Positions 1-5,177 of a stretch of 5,177 bases of DNA are shown here, piece after piece. The translations under genes and the position numbers were made by a program. The DNA lies in NCBI GenBank assembly GCA_023260735.1, contig JALQUL010000028.1, positions 1 to 5,177 on the forward strand. The letters run 5' to 3'. The stretch comes from Limnohabitans sp. (GTDB lineage Bacteria > Pseudomonadota > Gammaproteobacteria > Burkholderiales > Burkholderiaceae_C). Every line of letters starts with the position of its first letter. Positions within the stretch are counted from its first letter, which is position 1. The notes under the pieces were generated by a model. It ran no database searches, was not told the DNA's origin, and worked only from the letters and a program-made list of their open reading frames with translations.

Positions 1-490
1 CAATATTCGATCTGCCATGCCTGGTGGATTGGTGGCTGCAGGCAATGCTAGCCAGTTCTCTGATGGTGCAGGTGCCTGTGTGGTGATGCATGAAAAAGTA
101 GCTGCACAAAAAGGCTTGCAACCATTAGGTCGCTTTTTAGGTTTTGCCGTAGCAGGATGCGAACCCGATGAAATGGGTATTGGGCCAGTTTTTGCGATTC
201 CAAAAGTATTGTCAAAATTAGGTTTAAAAGTACAAGACATTGACCTCTGGGAGCTCAACGAAGCATTTGCGGTGCAGGTCTTATATTGCCGCGATCAATT
301 AGGTATTCCAGCTGACAAACTCAATGTTAACGGGGGCGCAATTGCGGTCGGTCATCCTTACGGTGTTTCGGGTCAACGTTTAACCGGTCATGCTCTTATT
401 GAAGGCAAGCGTCGTGGTGCTAAATTAGTGTTAGTGACTATGTGTATTGGTGGTGGTATGGGTGCTGCGGGTGTTTTTGAAGTTTTATAA
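1..490 (+). CDS. Thiolase family protein (acetyl-CoA acyltransferase), C-terminal fragment cut by window start
   Basis: This is the last 162 residues of a thiolase, read from base 2 to the TAA at 488-490. Thiolases cleave 3-oxoacyl-CoA with CoA in beta-oxidation, or run in reverse to condense acetyl-CoA. The first ATG in frame (17) is internal: the frame is open to the window edge and family members are about 390-400 residues long, so the N-terminal half with the nucleophilic Cys is missing. Visible signatures, counted from that ATG, are GNAS near residue 9; the oxyanion-hole Asn of NEAF (residue 81); NVNGGAIAVGHPYG with catalytic His at 113 (codon 353-355); and CIGGGMGAAG with the acid/base Cys at 143 (codon 443-445). 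All late catalytic residues are intact. The stretch DEMGIGPVFAIPK is typical of 3-ketoacyl-CoA thiolases beside acyl-CoA dehydrogenases, which fits the next gene. Chain-length preference cannot be read. The family call is secure; degradative rather than biosynthetic use is inferred from context. Confidence 0.95.
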   Translation, partial: NIRSAMPGGLVAAGNASQFSDGAGACVVMHEKVAAQKGLQPLGRFLGFAVAGCEPDEMGIGPVFAIPKVLSKLGLKVQDIDLWELNEAFAVQVLYCRDQLGIPADKLNVNGGAIAVGHPYGVSGQRLTGHALIEGKRRGAKLVLVTMCIGGGMGAAGVFEVL

Positions 491-533
491 AAAATTTTAA
501 AAATGGCTCTTCTTGCAAGGTTTTAAATTGCCT

Positions 534-562
534 AATTAAGCGACATAAATTGTCGTTTAGTT
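534..562 (+). terminator. Probable intrinsic terminator after the thiolase gene
   Basis: Arms 534-545 and 551-562 pair over 12 positions (10 Watson-Crick, two G-U wobbles) around a 5-base loop, TAAAT. The core CGACA/TGTCG is perfect. The hairpin is followed by T-rich sequence (TAATTTATTAATTTT). It lies 43 bases after the thiolase stop. The outer stem is A-T rich and the T tract is broken by A residues, so termination may be partial. The AT-rich flanks on both sides would also allow weak activity on the other strand. Confidence 0.5.
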
Positions 563-677
563 TAATTTATTAATTTTGGTTTACAAGCGCCTTTCAATAA
601 ATGGGTGAAGCAGTTAAGAAAATTCTTGCTCAGATTCACTCCTTCATTGTTAGCCTTTATTCTTAATGTTTTATTTT

Positions 678-681
678 AGGA
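678..681 (+). promoter_or_regulatory. Ribosome binding site for the acyl-CoA dehydrogenase gene
   Basis: AGGA ends 10 bases before the ATG at 692. The spacing is slightly long but workable. It supports the ATG at 692, whose product begins with MLRSLQNFLLYDW; no in-frame start further upstream has a better site. Confidence 0.5.
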
Positions 682-691
682 TTGAAGTATT

Positions 692-2548
692 ATGCTGCGT
701 TCATTGCAAAATTTTCTGTTATACGATTGGCAAGAGGTAGGGCAGTTAACGCAGCGTCCACGCTACCAAGACCATTCCAGAGAAACCTTTGATGCTGTTT
801 TAGATAGTTGCGAGCGAATTGCCCGTGAAAAATATGCACCATTTAATCGTTTAGTCGATACCCAAGAGCCTTCCTTCGATGGCGAAAAAGTGCATCTACC
901 ACAAGCCACCCACGATGCCCATCACGCCTATGTGAATTCTGGCATGTTGGCGGCCAATCAAGATTACGAAATTGGCGGTATGCAATTACCCTTTACAGTA
1001 AGCTCTGCTGCCAACGCCACTCTTGCAATGGCTAGTGTTGGTATAGGTAGTCATCTATTAACAGTTGGAAATGCTGGCTTGTTAATGAAGCATGGTAGTG
1101 ACAAGCAAAAAGAGGTATTTGCACATCAGCTTTATAAAGGGCTGTGGTCAGGTACCATGTGTTTAAGTGAGCCACAGGCGGGCTCTAGTTTGTCCGATAT
1201 TCAAACCAAAGCCCTTCCCGATGGAGATGATTTTGCCTCCGACCCATTAGGTCCTCGTTATCGCCTTAAAGGCAATAAGATGTGGATTTCATCTGGTGAC
1301 CATGAACTCACCGAAAACATTGTTCACTTGGTTTTAGCCAAAGTGCCCGGTCCTGATGGCAAAACCATTGCCGGTACACGAGGTATTTCTTTATTTATTG
1401 TGCCGAAACATCTGGTAGCCTCTGATGGCAGTTTAACCGGTCAACGCAATGATGTGGCGCTAGCGGGTTTAAACCATAAATTGGGCTGGCGCGGCACGAC
1501 CAATACACTGCTTAATTTTGGTGAGGGACGTTATCCGGTTGCTAGTGTCACTCCCGAAGCAACGGCTGGAGCAGTAGGTTATTTAGTGGGTAATTTGCAT
1601 CAAGGTTTGATGTGTATGTTCCATATGATGAATGAAGCCAGAATTGCAGTAGGGACAGCAGCGGCAATGTTGGGTTTAGCCGGTTATTATGCTTCGCTTG
1701 ATTATGCCAAAAATAGGCCACAAGGGAGAAGCTTAGGTGCTGCTGGCAAAGATCCCTCAAGCCCACAAATTCCAATTATTGAACATGCCGATGTGAAGCG
1801 AATGTTGTTGGCACAAAAATCTTATTGCGAAGCGGCATTTGCCCTAGAAATTTATTGTGCAAAACTGGTTGATGAGCAACACACCGGAACCCAAGACGCA
1901 CAAAATCAAGCCCGCTTATTATTAGAAATATTAACCCCTATTGCTAAAAGCTGGCCGAGTGAGTGGTGCTTAGAAGCCAATTCATTAGCCATTCAAATTC
2001 ATGGCGGTTACGGTTACACCCGAGATTTTCCAGTCGAACAGTATTGGCGAGATAACCGTTTAAATATGATCCATGAAGGCACTCATGGCATACAAGCGCA
2101 AGATTTATTAGGTCGTAAAGTAGTGATGGAGCAAGGAGCTGCTTTGCGACTTCTTGATCAAACTATTCAAAATACTGTTTTGCAAAGCCTGCAATACCCT
2201 GAGCTCAGCCCAATGGCACAAGCACTACAAGCGCATTGGAGCCAAGTGTTGCTCACTACTCAGGAAGTCTGGCAAGATAGCAATGTAGCTCCTTCCATTG
2301 CCTTGGCCAATGCAGTGCCGTATATGCAAGCATTTGGCCATGTAGTGATTGCTTGGATTTGGTTAGATTTAATTTATACGGTTCACCAAAAGGCAGGTCA
2401 ACTTCATTTAACTGATGCGCAAATACAAGGTAAAAAAGCTGCGGCTCAGTATTTTTTCAATTATGAATTACCCAAAATTTTTGCTTGGCTCAATGTGGTA
2501 AAGCAAAAGGACAGCACTTGCGCTTTGGTTCAAGCGGATCAGTTGTAA
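692..2548 (+). CDS. Acyl-CoA dehydrogenase with C-terminal extension (DmdC/FadE-type)
   Basis: This 618-residue FAD enzyme would oxidise an acyl-CoA to the trans-2-enoyl-CoA and pass electrons to electron-transferring flavoprotein, acting as a soluble cytoplasmic protein (no signal peptide or membrane helix seen). Its length fits the roughly 590-620 residue DmdC-like group rather than the 380-residue classical enzymes. In order: N-terminal helical domain (about 35-155); the middle beta-domain motif MCLSEPQAGSSLSDIQ (156-171) that contacts FAD and substrate; KGNKMWISSGDHE (193-205); a helical C-terminal domain with NEARIAVGTAA (314-324); IQIHGGYGYTRDFPVEQYWRD (434-454); and HEGTHGIQAQDLLGRK (461-476) with the expected catalytic base Glu462 (codon 2075-2077). 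Residues about 485-605 form the helical extension typical of the DmdC/large FadE group. DmdC itself acts on 3-methylmercaptopropionyl-CoA, but most relatives work on medium- or long-chain acyl-CoA. The neighbouring thiolase and SDR favour a general fatty acyl or related substrate. The substrate cannot be fixed from sequence. The gene lies 201 bases after the thiolase and 177 before the SDR. Confidence 0.93.
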   Translation: MLRSLQNFLLYDWQEVGQLTQRPRYQDHSRETFDAVLDSCERIAREKYAPFNRLVDTQEPSFDGEKVHLPQATHDAHHAYVNSGMLAANQDYEIGGMQLPFTVSSAANATLAMASVGIGSHLLTVGNAGLLMKHGSDKQKEVFAHQLYKGLWSGTMCLSEPQAGSSLSDIQTKALPDGDDFASDPLGPRYRLKGNKMWISSGDHELTENIVHLVLAKVPGPDGKTIAGTRGISLFIVPKHLVASDGSLTGQRNDVALAGLNHKLGWRGTTNTLLNFGEGRYPVASVTPEATAGAVGYLVGNLHQGLMCMFHMMNEARIAVGTAAAMLGLAGYYASLDYAKNRPQGRSLGAAGKDPSSPQIPIIEHADVKRMLLAQKSYCEAAFALEIYCAKLVDEQHTGTQDAQNQARLLLEILTPIAKSWPSEWCLEANSLAIQIHGGYGYTRDFPVEQYWRDNRLNMIHEGTHGIQAQDLLGRKVVMEQGAALRLLDQTIQNTVLQSLQYPELSPMAQALQAHWSQVLLTTQEVWQDSNVAPSIALANAVPYMQAFGHVVIAWIWLDLIYTVHQKAGQLHLTDAQIQGKKAAAQYFFNYELPKIFAWLNVVKQKDSTCALVQADQL

Positions 2549-2557
2549 GCAGGTTTT

Positions 2558-2577
2558 TGATGATGTATTTATCATTA
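2558..2577 (+). repeat. Weak inverted repeat just after the acyl-CoA dehydrogenase stop
   Basis: TGATGAT (2558-2564) and ATCATTA (2571-2577) pair over 7 positions with one G-T wobble around GTATTT, starting 10 bases after the stop codon. It is too weak and AT-rich for a confident terminator. It contains one copy of the octamer TTTATCAT that also forms part of the candidate operator near 2663. Confidence 0.3.
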
Positions 2578-2641
2578 TTGAGTATTACGGTTGAAATAGG
2601 GATGTGATGAATTTGAAATTCTATGTATACATTCTCAGCCG

Positions 2642-2670
2642 TTGGCTTACTCTATGATAATTTTTATCAT
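2642..2670 (+). promoter_or_regulatory. Probable sigma70 promoter for the SDR gene
   Basis: TTGGCT (2642-2647, 4 of 6 to TTGACA) and TATCAT (2665-2670, 5 of 6 to TATAAT) are separated by exactly 17 bases. Transcription would begin near 2677, about 50 bases before the SDR start codon at 2726. A perfect inverted repeat occupies the spacer and the -10 box, so this promoter is probably controlled by a repressor or activator. This comes from reading by eye; AT-rich DNA produces chance matches. Confidence 0.45.
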
Positions 2671-2673
2671 AGA
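2651..2673. promoter_or_regulatory. Perfect 10-base inverted repeat, candidate operator in front of the SDR gene
   Basis: TCTATGATAA (2651-2660) and TTATCATAGA (2664-2673) are exact reverse complements separated by TTT. The 23-base site covers the spacer and -10 box of the candidate promoter, the usual place for a dimeric repressor such as a TetR-family acyl-CoA sensor. A terminator is a poorer reading: the stem is AT-rich and no T run follows. The half-site TTTATCAT recurs at 2568-2575, 95 bases upstream, which may be a second weak site. The regulator is not in the window. Confidence 0.5.
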
Positions 2674-2714
2674 AACTGACTTTATTATGAATCAAAAATG
2701 ACTTATTTACTTTT

Positions 2715-2720
2715 AAAGGA
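2715..2720 (+). promoter_or_regulatory. Ribosome binding site deciding the SDR start
   Basis: AAAGGA ends 5 bases before the ATG at 2726. Another ATG at 2721 overlaps it but is in a different frame and directly abuts the site, so 2726 is the start. The product then begins MARTIQQLFDLTGK, with the nucleotide-binding motif at the usual distance from the N-terminus. Confidence 0.75.
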
Positions 2721-2725
2721 ATGAT

Positions 2726-3517
2726 ATGGCTCGCACAATTCAACAATTATTTGATTTAACTGGTAAAACAGCATTAGTAACCGGTGGCTCTAGAGGCTTA
2801 GGTTTACAAATGGCCCAGGCCCTTGGTGAAGCTGGTGCCAAATTGGTGATTTCGTCACGTAAAGCATCTGATTTAGATGAAGCAGTCGCCCAATTAAAAT
2901 CACAAGGCATTGACGCTTTTGCGATTGCCGCCGATTGCTCTAATCCCGAGCATATTGCCCATTTAGCCACCAATGCAATGGCTCATTTAGGCCATATCGA
3001 CATCTTGGTGAATAATGCGGGTGCTACTTGGGGCGCCCCTGCTGAAGACTATCCGCTTGAGGCTTGGGATAAGGTCATGAACCTCAACATCAGAGGTTAT
3101 TTTTTACTTTGCCAACAAGTGGGTAAGTTAAGCATGATTCCACGTAAAGGGGGGCGTATTGTTAATATCGCGTCTATTTCTGGTTTAGGGGGTAACCCAC
3201 CTGATTTGCAAATGGTTGCCTACAATACCTCAAAAGGTGCTGTGGTTAATTTTACCCGCACCATGGCTGCTGAATGGGGTAAACATGGTATTCGAGTCAA
3301 TGCCATTTGCCCAGGATTTTTCCCTAGCAAAATGACCAAAGGGGTATTAGAGAAATTTGGCGAAGACAATATGGCTGCCCACGCTCCTTTATTGCGTTTA
3401 GGTGATGATGAAGATTTAAAAGGTTTGTGCTTATTGCTCTCTAGCGATGCTGGTAAACATATTACTGGCCAAGCTATTGCTGTAGATGGTGGTGTGACTT
3501 GTATTGTGGCGGGGTAA
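2726..3517 (+). CDS. Classical short-chain dehydrogenase/reductase (SDR), likely NADP(H)-dependent
   Basis: This 263-residue cytoplasmic Rossmann-fold oxidoreductase has the full classical SDR signature. Visible are TGGSRGLG (19-26) for cofactor binding, NNAG (96-99), Asn121 in NLNIRG, catalytic Ser150 in NIAS, Tyr166 (codon 3221-3223) and Lys170 in YNTSK, and PG at 196-197, with C-terminal GQAIAVDGG (248-256). Basic residues at 23, inside the glycine motif, and 45, just after the second beta strand, are the established pattern for NADP(H) preference. Ser150 and Tyr166 lie 16 residues apart against the usual 13, so there is a small insertion (around 157-161) before the active-site Tyr. WGAPAEDYPLEAWDKVMNLN and PGFFPSKMT recall the RhlG/gluconate-5-dehydrogenase-like subgroup, whose members reduce 3-oxoacyl or other keto substrates. 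In this setting it may interconvert 3-hydroxyacyl and 3-oxoacyl thioesters. The substrate is inferred. It probably has its own regulated promoter at 2642-2670. Confidence 0.92.
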   Translation: MARTIQQLFDLTGKTALVTGGSRGLGLQMAQALGEAGAKLVISSRKASDLDEAVAQLKSQGIDAFAIAADCSNPEHIAHLATNAMAHLGHIDILVNNAGATWGAPAEDYPLEAWDKVMNLNIRGYFLLCQQVGKLSMIPRKGGRIVNIASISGLGGNPPDLQMVAYNTSKGAVVNFTRTMAAEWGKHGIRVNAICPGFFPSKMTKGVLEKFGEDNMAAHAPLLRLGDDEDLKGLCLLLSSDAGKHITGQAIAVDGGVTCIVAG

Positions 3518-3542
3518 ATTGTATTTAGTATTTAGCATAGCT

Positions 3543-3585
3543 ACTTATTTGCCTACATTTCTAACTTGAACGATGGCAAGTAAGT
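3543..3585 (+). repeat. Inverted repeat (hairpin 1) in the SDR-AidB gap
   Basis: ACTTATTTGCC (3543-3553) and GGCAAGTAAGT (3575-3585) pair over all 11 positions, with a single G-U wobble, around a 21-base loop. No T run follows, so it is not a standard terminator. It begins 26 bases after the SDR stop. It could stabilise the SDR transcript's 3' end or be the first stem of a leader in front of the AidB gene. The rest of this 170-base gap holds only hairpin 2 and the ribosome binding site of the next gene. Confidence 0.4.
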
Positions 3586-3624
3586 TGGTGCATCAAAATA
3601 TTGGTATTGAAATATTAAAACAAG

Positions 3625-3655
3625 CCTTGCTTAGTTTTTGATTAGGCAAGGTTTA
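3625..3655 (+). terminator. Possible intrinsic terminator (hairpin 2) after the SDR or in the AidB leader
   Basis: CCTTGCTTA (3625-3633) and TAGGCAAGG (3643-3651) pair over 9 positions, one of them G-U, around a 9-base loop. TTTATAGTTAAATTTT follows, which is T-rich but interrupted. It lies 107 bases after the SDR stop and only 36 before the AidB start. That is late for a simple SDR terminator and close for a gene needing its own promoter, so it may instead regulate AidB expression. TATAGT at 3654-3659 looks like a -10 box, but TTGCTT at 3628-3633 is 20 bases away, too far for a normal promoter. Confidence 0.45.
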
Positions 3656-3677
3656 TAGTTAAATTTTAAATAAAGTT

Positions 3678-3681
3678 GGAG
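3678..3681 (+). promoter_or_regulatory. Ribosome binding site for the AidB-family gene
   Basis: GGAG ends 6 bases before the ATG at 3688, which is good spacing. The N-terminus it gives (MAHTHEVFNQVQPLENYNLF) matches the start of AidB proteins, confirming this start. Confidence 0.7.
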
Positions 3682-3687
3682 CAAACA

Positions 3688-5177
3688 ATGGCCCATACAC
3701 ATGAAGTGTTCAATCAAGTTCAGCCATTAGAAAACTATAATTTATTTGAAAGCAATAAGCCTTTACAAGCAGCGCTTCGATTACATGCTCCCGACTTATC
3801 TGCGCAACAGCGTTTGCAATTGAGCCAGCTAGGAGCGCAATTAGGCTCGGCAGAAATGATGCACCATGCCCGCCTTGCCAACATTCACACACCCGTTTTG
3901 CATGGCCACGATATGCGTGGTAAGCGTATCGATCAAGTCGAGTTTCATCCTAGTTATCATGAATTAATGAAGCTTGCTGTTATAGCTGGTTTACATGGAA
4001 GTGCATGGGCTAACACTTCTAATACTTTAAACCCTACAACTCAACATGCGCATTTAGTCAGGGCAGCAGGTTTTACACTTTTTACCGAACTAGAGCCGGC
4101 TATTCTTTGCCCTATTTCAATGACCTATGCAGTCACGCCAGCCTTGCAAGCTAACCCAGCCATTTTAAATGATTGGTTGCCATTGTTAACTAGTCATTCC
4201 TATGACAGTCGCTTTACCTTGTATAAAAATAAAACGGGTGTGACAATGGGAATGGGCATGACCGAAAAACAAGGTGGTTCTGATGTAAGGGCTAACACCA
4301 CAATCGCTGTGCAAGACGGATCTGATGCTTGGGGTGCAAAATATAAAATCACTGGTCATAAATGGTTTTTTTCGGCCCCCATGTGTGATGCCTTTTTAAT
4401 TTTGGCGCAAACACTTGCTGGCTTATCTTGTTTTTTTATTCCCCGAGTTTTACCTGACGGCAAGGTTAATGCTATAGAAGTACAGCGCCTTAAAGATAAA
4501 TTAGGCAATAAGGCCAATGCTAGTTCTGAAGTTGAATTCGAATCTGCCACTGCTTGGTTAGTGGGTGAAGAGGGCAGAGGTATTCCACAAATTTTACAAA
4601 TGGGTATGTTAACCCGTTTAGACTGCTCTTTAGGAACCAGTGGTTTAATGCGACAAGCTTTGTCTTTAGCTCTTAACCATACAGTGCAACGTCAAGCCTT
4701 TGGTAAACATTTATTAGCCCATGATTTAATGAAAAACGTGCTGGCCGATTTAGCCCTAGAGTCAGAAGCGGCGACTGCGTTGTCCATGCGTTTAGCCCAC
4801 GCCTTTGGCAATCAACACCTAGAGCATGAACAAGTCATCGCTAGGGTTTTAACTCCAATCGCTAAATTTTGGATTTGTAAACGAGGCAGTGGTTTTGCCC
4901 AAGAAGCCATGGAGTGTATGGGCGGTAATGGTTATGTAGAGCACAACGGTGACGGCTTAATGGCTAGAATTTATCGCGAAATGCCACTTAACTCAATTTG
5001 GGAGGGGGCTGGTAATATTATGGCCATAGATTTATTACGAGCCTTACGCAAAGCCGATGCCGCAGGTGCATTGTCCAACGAGCTTGCCAGTGTGAAAGGG
5101 GTACACCCTATGCTAGATAGGTTTATACAAAGCATTCCTATGCGTATAGAAACCCTTGCAGAACCTATACAAGCTCG
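3688..5177 (+). CDS. aidB: AidB-family acyl-CoA dehydrogenase-like flavoprotein, 3' end cut by window
   Basis: The frame is open from the ATG at 3688 to the window end: 496 residues, lacking roughly the last 50-60 compared with E. coli AidB (541). AidB proteins are FAD-binding tetramers related to acyl-CoA dehydrogenases. In E. coli AidB is induced with the Ada alkylation response, binds DNA and has weak isovaleryl-CoA dehydrogenase activity. Recalled landmarks match throughout: THEVFNQ near the start, GMGMTEKQGGSDV (187-200), GHKWFFS (223-229), GLSCFFIPR (245-253), RLKDKLGNKANAS (267-279), FWICKRG (394-400) and NSIWEGAGNIM (435-445). Glu439 (codon 5002-5004) is the equivalent of the catalytic-position Glu425, and preceding Trp438 matches Trp424. 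Arg451 aligns with Arg437, implicated in DNA binding in E. coli, though the rest of that surface is in the missing tail. It follows the SDR by 170 bases, among fatty-acid genes, so a role as an acyl-CoA dehydrogenase is as plausible as one in alkylation defence. I see no Ada-box-like site upstream. The family call is strong; the role is open. Confidence 0.92.
   Translation, partial: MAHTHEVFNQVQPLENYNLFESNKPLQAALRLHAPDLSAQQRLQLSQLGAQLGSAEMMHHARLANIHTPVLHGHDMRGKRIDQVEFHPSYHELMKLAVIAGLHGSAWANTSNTLNPTTQHAHLVRAAGFTLFTELEPAILCPISMTYAVTPALQANPAILNDWLPLLTSHSYDSRFTLYKNKTGVTMGMGMTEKQGGSDVRANTTIAVQDGSDAWGAKYKITGHKWFFSAPMCDAFLILAQTLAGLSCFFIPRVLPDGKVNAIEVQRLKDKLGNKANASSEVEFESATAWLVGEEGRGIPQILQMGMLTRLDCSLGTSGLMRQALSLALNHTVQRQAFGKHLLAHDLMKNVLADLALESEAATALSMRLAHAFGNQHLEHEQVIARVLTPIAKFWICKRGSGFAQEAMECMGGNGYVEHNGDGLMARIYREMPLNSIWEGAGNIMAIDLLRALRKADAAGALSNELASVKGVHPMLDRFIQSIPMRIETLAEPIQA

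Larger units (their letters stand above)
491..691. other. 201-base AT-rich intergenic gap between thiolase and acyl-CoA dehydrogenase genes
   Basis: No gene is supported here. The gap holds a hairpin at 534-562 (listed separately), a perfect 8-base palindrome CTTGCAAG at 512-519 and a small inverted repeat AAGAA-AA-TTCTT at 616-627. A 21-codon ORF at 601-666 has no ribosome binding site. I found no convincing sigma70 promoter for the following gene by eye. The length of the gap and the terminator-like hairpin still suggest that the acyl-CoA dehydrogenase has its own promoter in roughly 565-670. Confidence 0.5.

Noticed and set aside
512..519. Palindrome CTTGCAAG as an operator
   Set aside because: Eight bases only, close to the thiolase stop and far from any promoter candidate; chance occurrence is likely.
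616..627. Inverted repeat AAGAA-AA-TTCTT before the acyl-CoA dehydrogenase as an operator
   Set aside because: The arms are five A/T-rich bases each, and no promoter could be placed beside it.
601..666. 21-codon ORF (MGEAVKKILAQIHSFIVSLYS) before the acyl-CoA dehydrogenase
   Set aside because: The peptide looks mildly amphipathic, but there is no ribosome binding site upstream, and an ORF this short is expected by chance.
1548..1775. 75-codon minus-strand ORF inside the acyl-CoA dehydrogenase gene
   Set aside because: It lies wholly inside a well-supported gene and its product matches no family; it is a shadow of the other strand.
2607..2657. 16-codon ORF before the SDR gene, ending inside the inverted repeat
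   Set aside because: It would lie mostly upstream of the proposed transcription start and is very short, so a leader peptide is unlikely.
2740..2973. 77-codon minus-strand ORF inside the SDR gene
   Set aside because: It mirrors the Rossmann-fold coding region of a clear SDR and shows no domain of its own.
3573..3641. 22-codon ORF (MASKLVHQNIGIEILKQALLSF) overlapping both hairpins before the AidB gene
   Set aside because: There is no ribosome binding site, and no run of one amino acid as in classical attenuator leader peptides. Coincidence is the simpler reading.
528..3649. TTGCCTAAT (528-536) and its reverse complement ATTAGGCAA (3641-3649) as a dispersed repeat
   Set aside because: A nine-base match in more than 3 kb of AT-rich DNA is not above chance, and the surrounding bases do not extend it.
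3710..3892. 60-codon minus-strand ORF inside the AidB gene
   Set aside because: The + strand encodes an uninterrupted AidB N-terminus across the same bases.
4356..4550. 64-codon minus-strand ORF inside the AidB gene
   Set aside because: It overlaps the conserved FAD-domain coding of AidB and has no recognisable features.

Overview
The window reads as chromosome of a moderately AT-rich Gram-negative bacterium, most likely a gammaproteobacterium. The DmdC/FadE-type acyl-CoA dehydrogenase, the thiolase and the AidB-family protein resemble those of Pseudomonas/Moraxellaceae-like organisms. The genus is an inference and I do not press it. There are no mobile elements, RNA genes, CRISPR arrays or signs of transfer. 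Codon use and base composition look even across all four genes.

Layout, all on the + strand: (1) 1-490, the C-terminal part of a thiolase whose start lies outside the window; (2) 692-2548, a complete 618-residue acyl-CoA dehydrogenase with a C-terminal extension; (3) 2726-3517, a complete 263-residue short-chain dehydrogenase/reductase (SDR); (4) 3688 to the window end, an AidB-family flavoprotein of which 496 residues are present and the C-terminus is cut off. The genes do not overlap. They are separated by AT-rich gaps of 201, 177 and 170 bases, each holding at least one inverted repeat, so the cluster looks like a gene neighbourhood with several transcription signals rather than one tight operon.

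Together the genes fit acyl-CoA turnover: an acyl-CoA dehydrogenase for the alpha,beta-oxidation step, an SDR that could interconvert 3-hydroxyacyl and 3-oxoacyl groups, and a thiolase for cleavage. No enoyl-CoA hydratase is visible here, so the set is incomplete within the window. The AidB homologue is the unusual member. In E. coli AidB belongs to the alkylation (Ada) response, whereas here it sits among fatty-acid genes.

The most interesting non-coding signals are a perfect inverted repeat lying between and over the -35/-10 elements of a plausible promoter in front of the SDR gene, and two consecutive hairpins in front of the AidB gene whose inner arms can also pair weakly with each other, like a small attenuator. 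Overall this is a metabolic region of known families, and I see no clearly new system.
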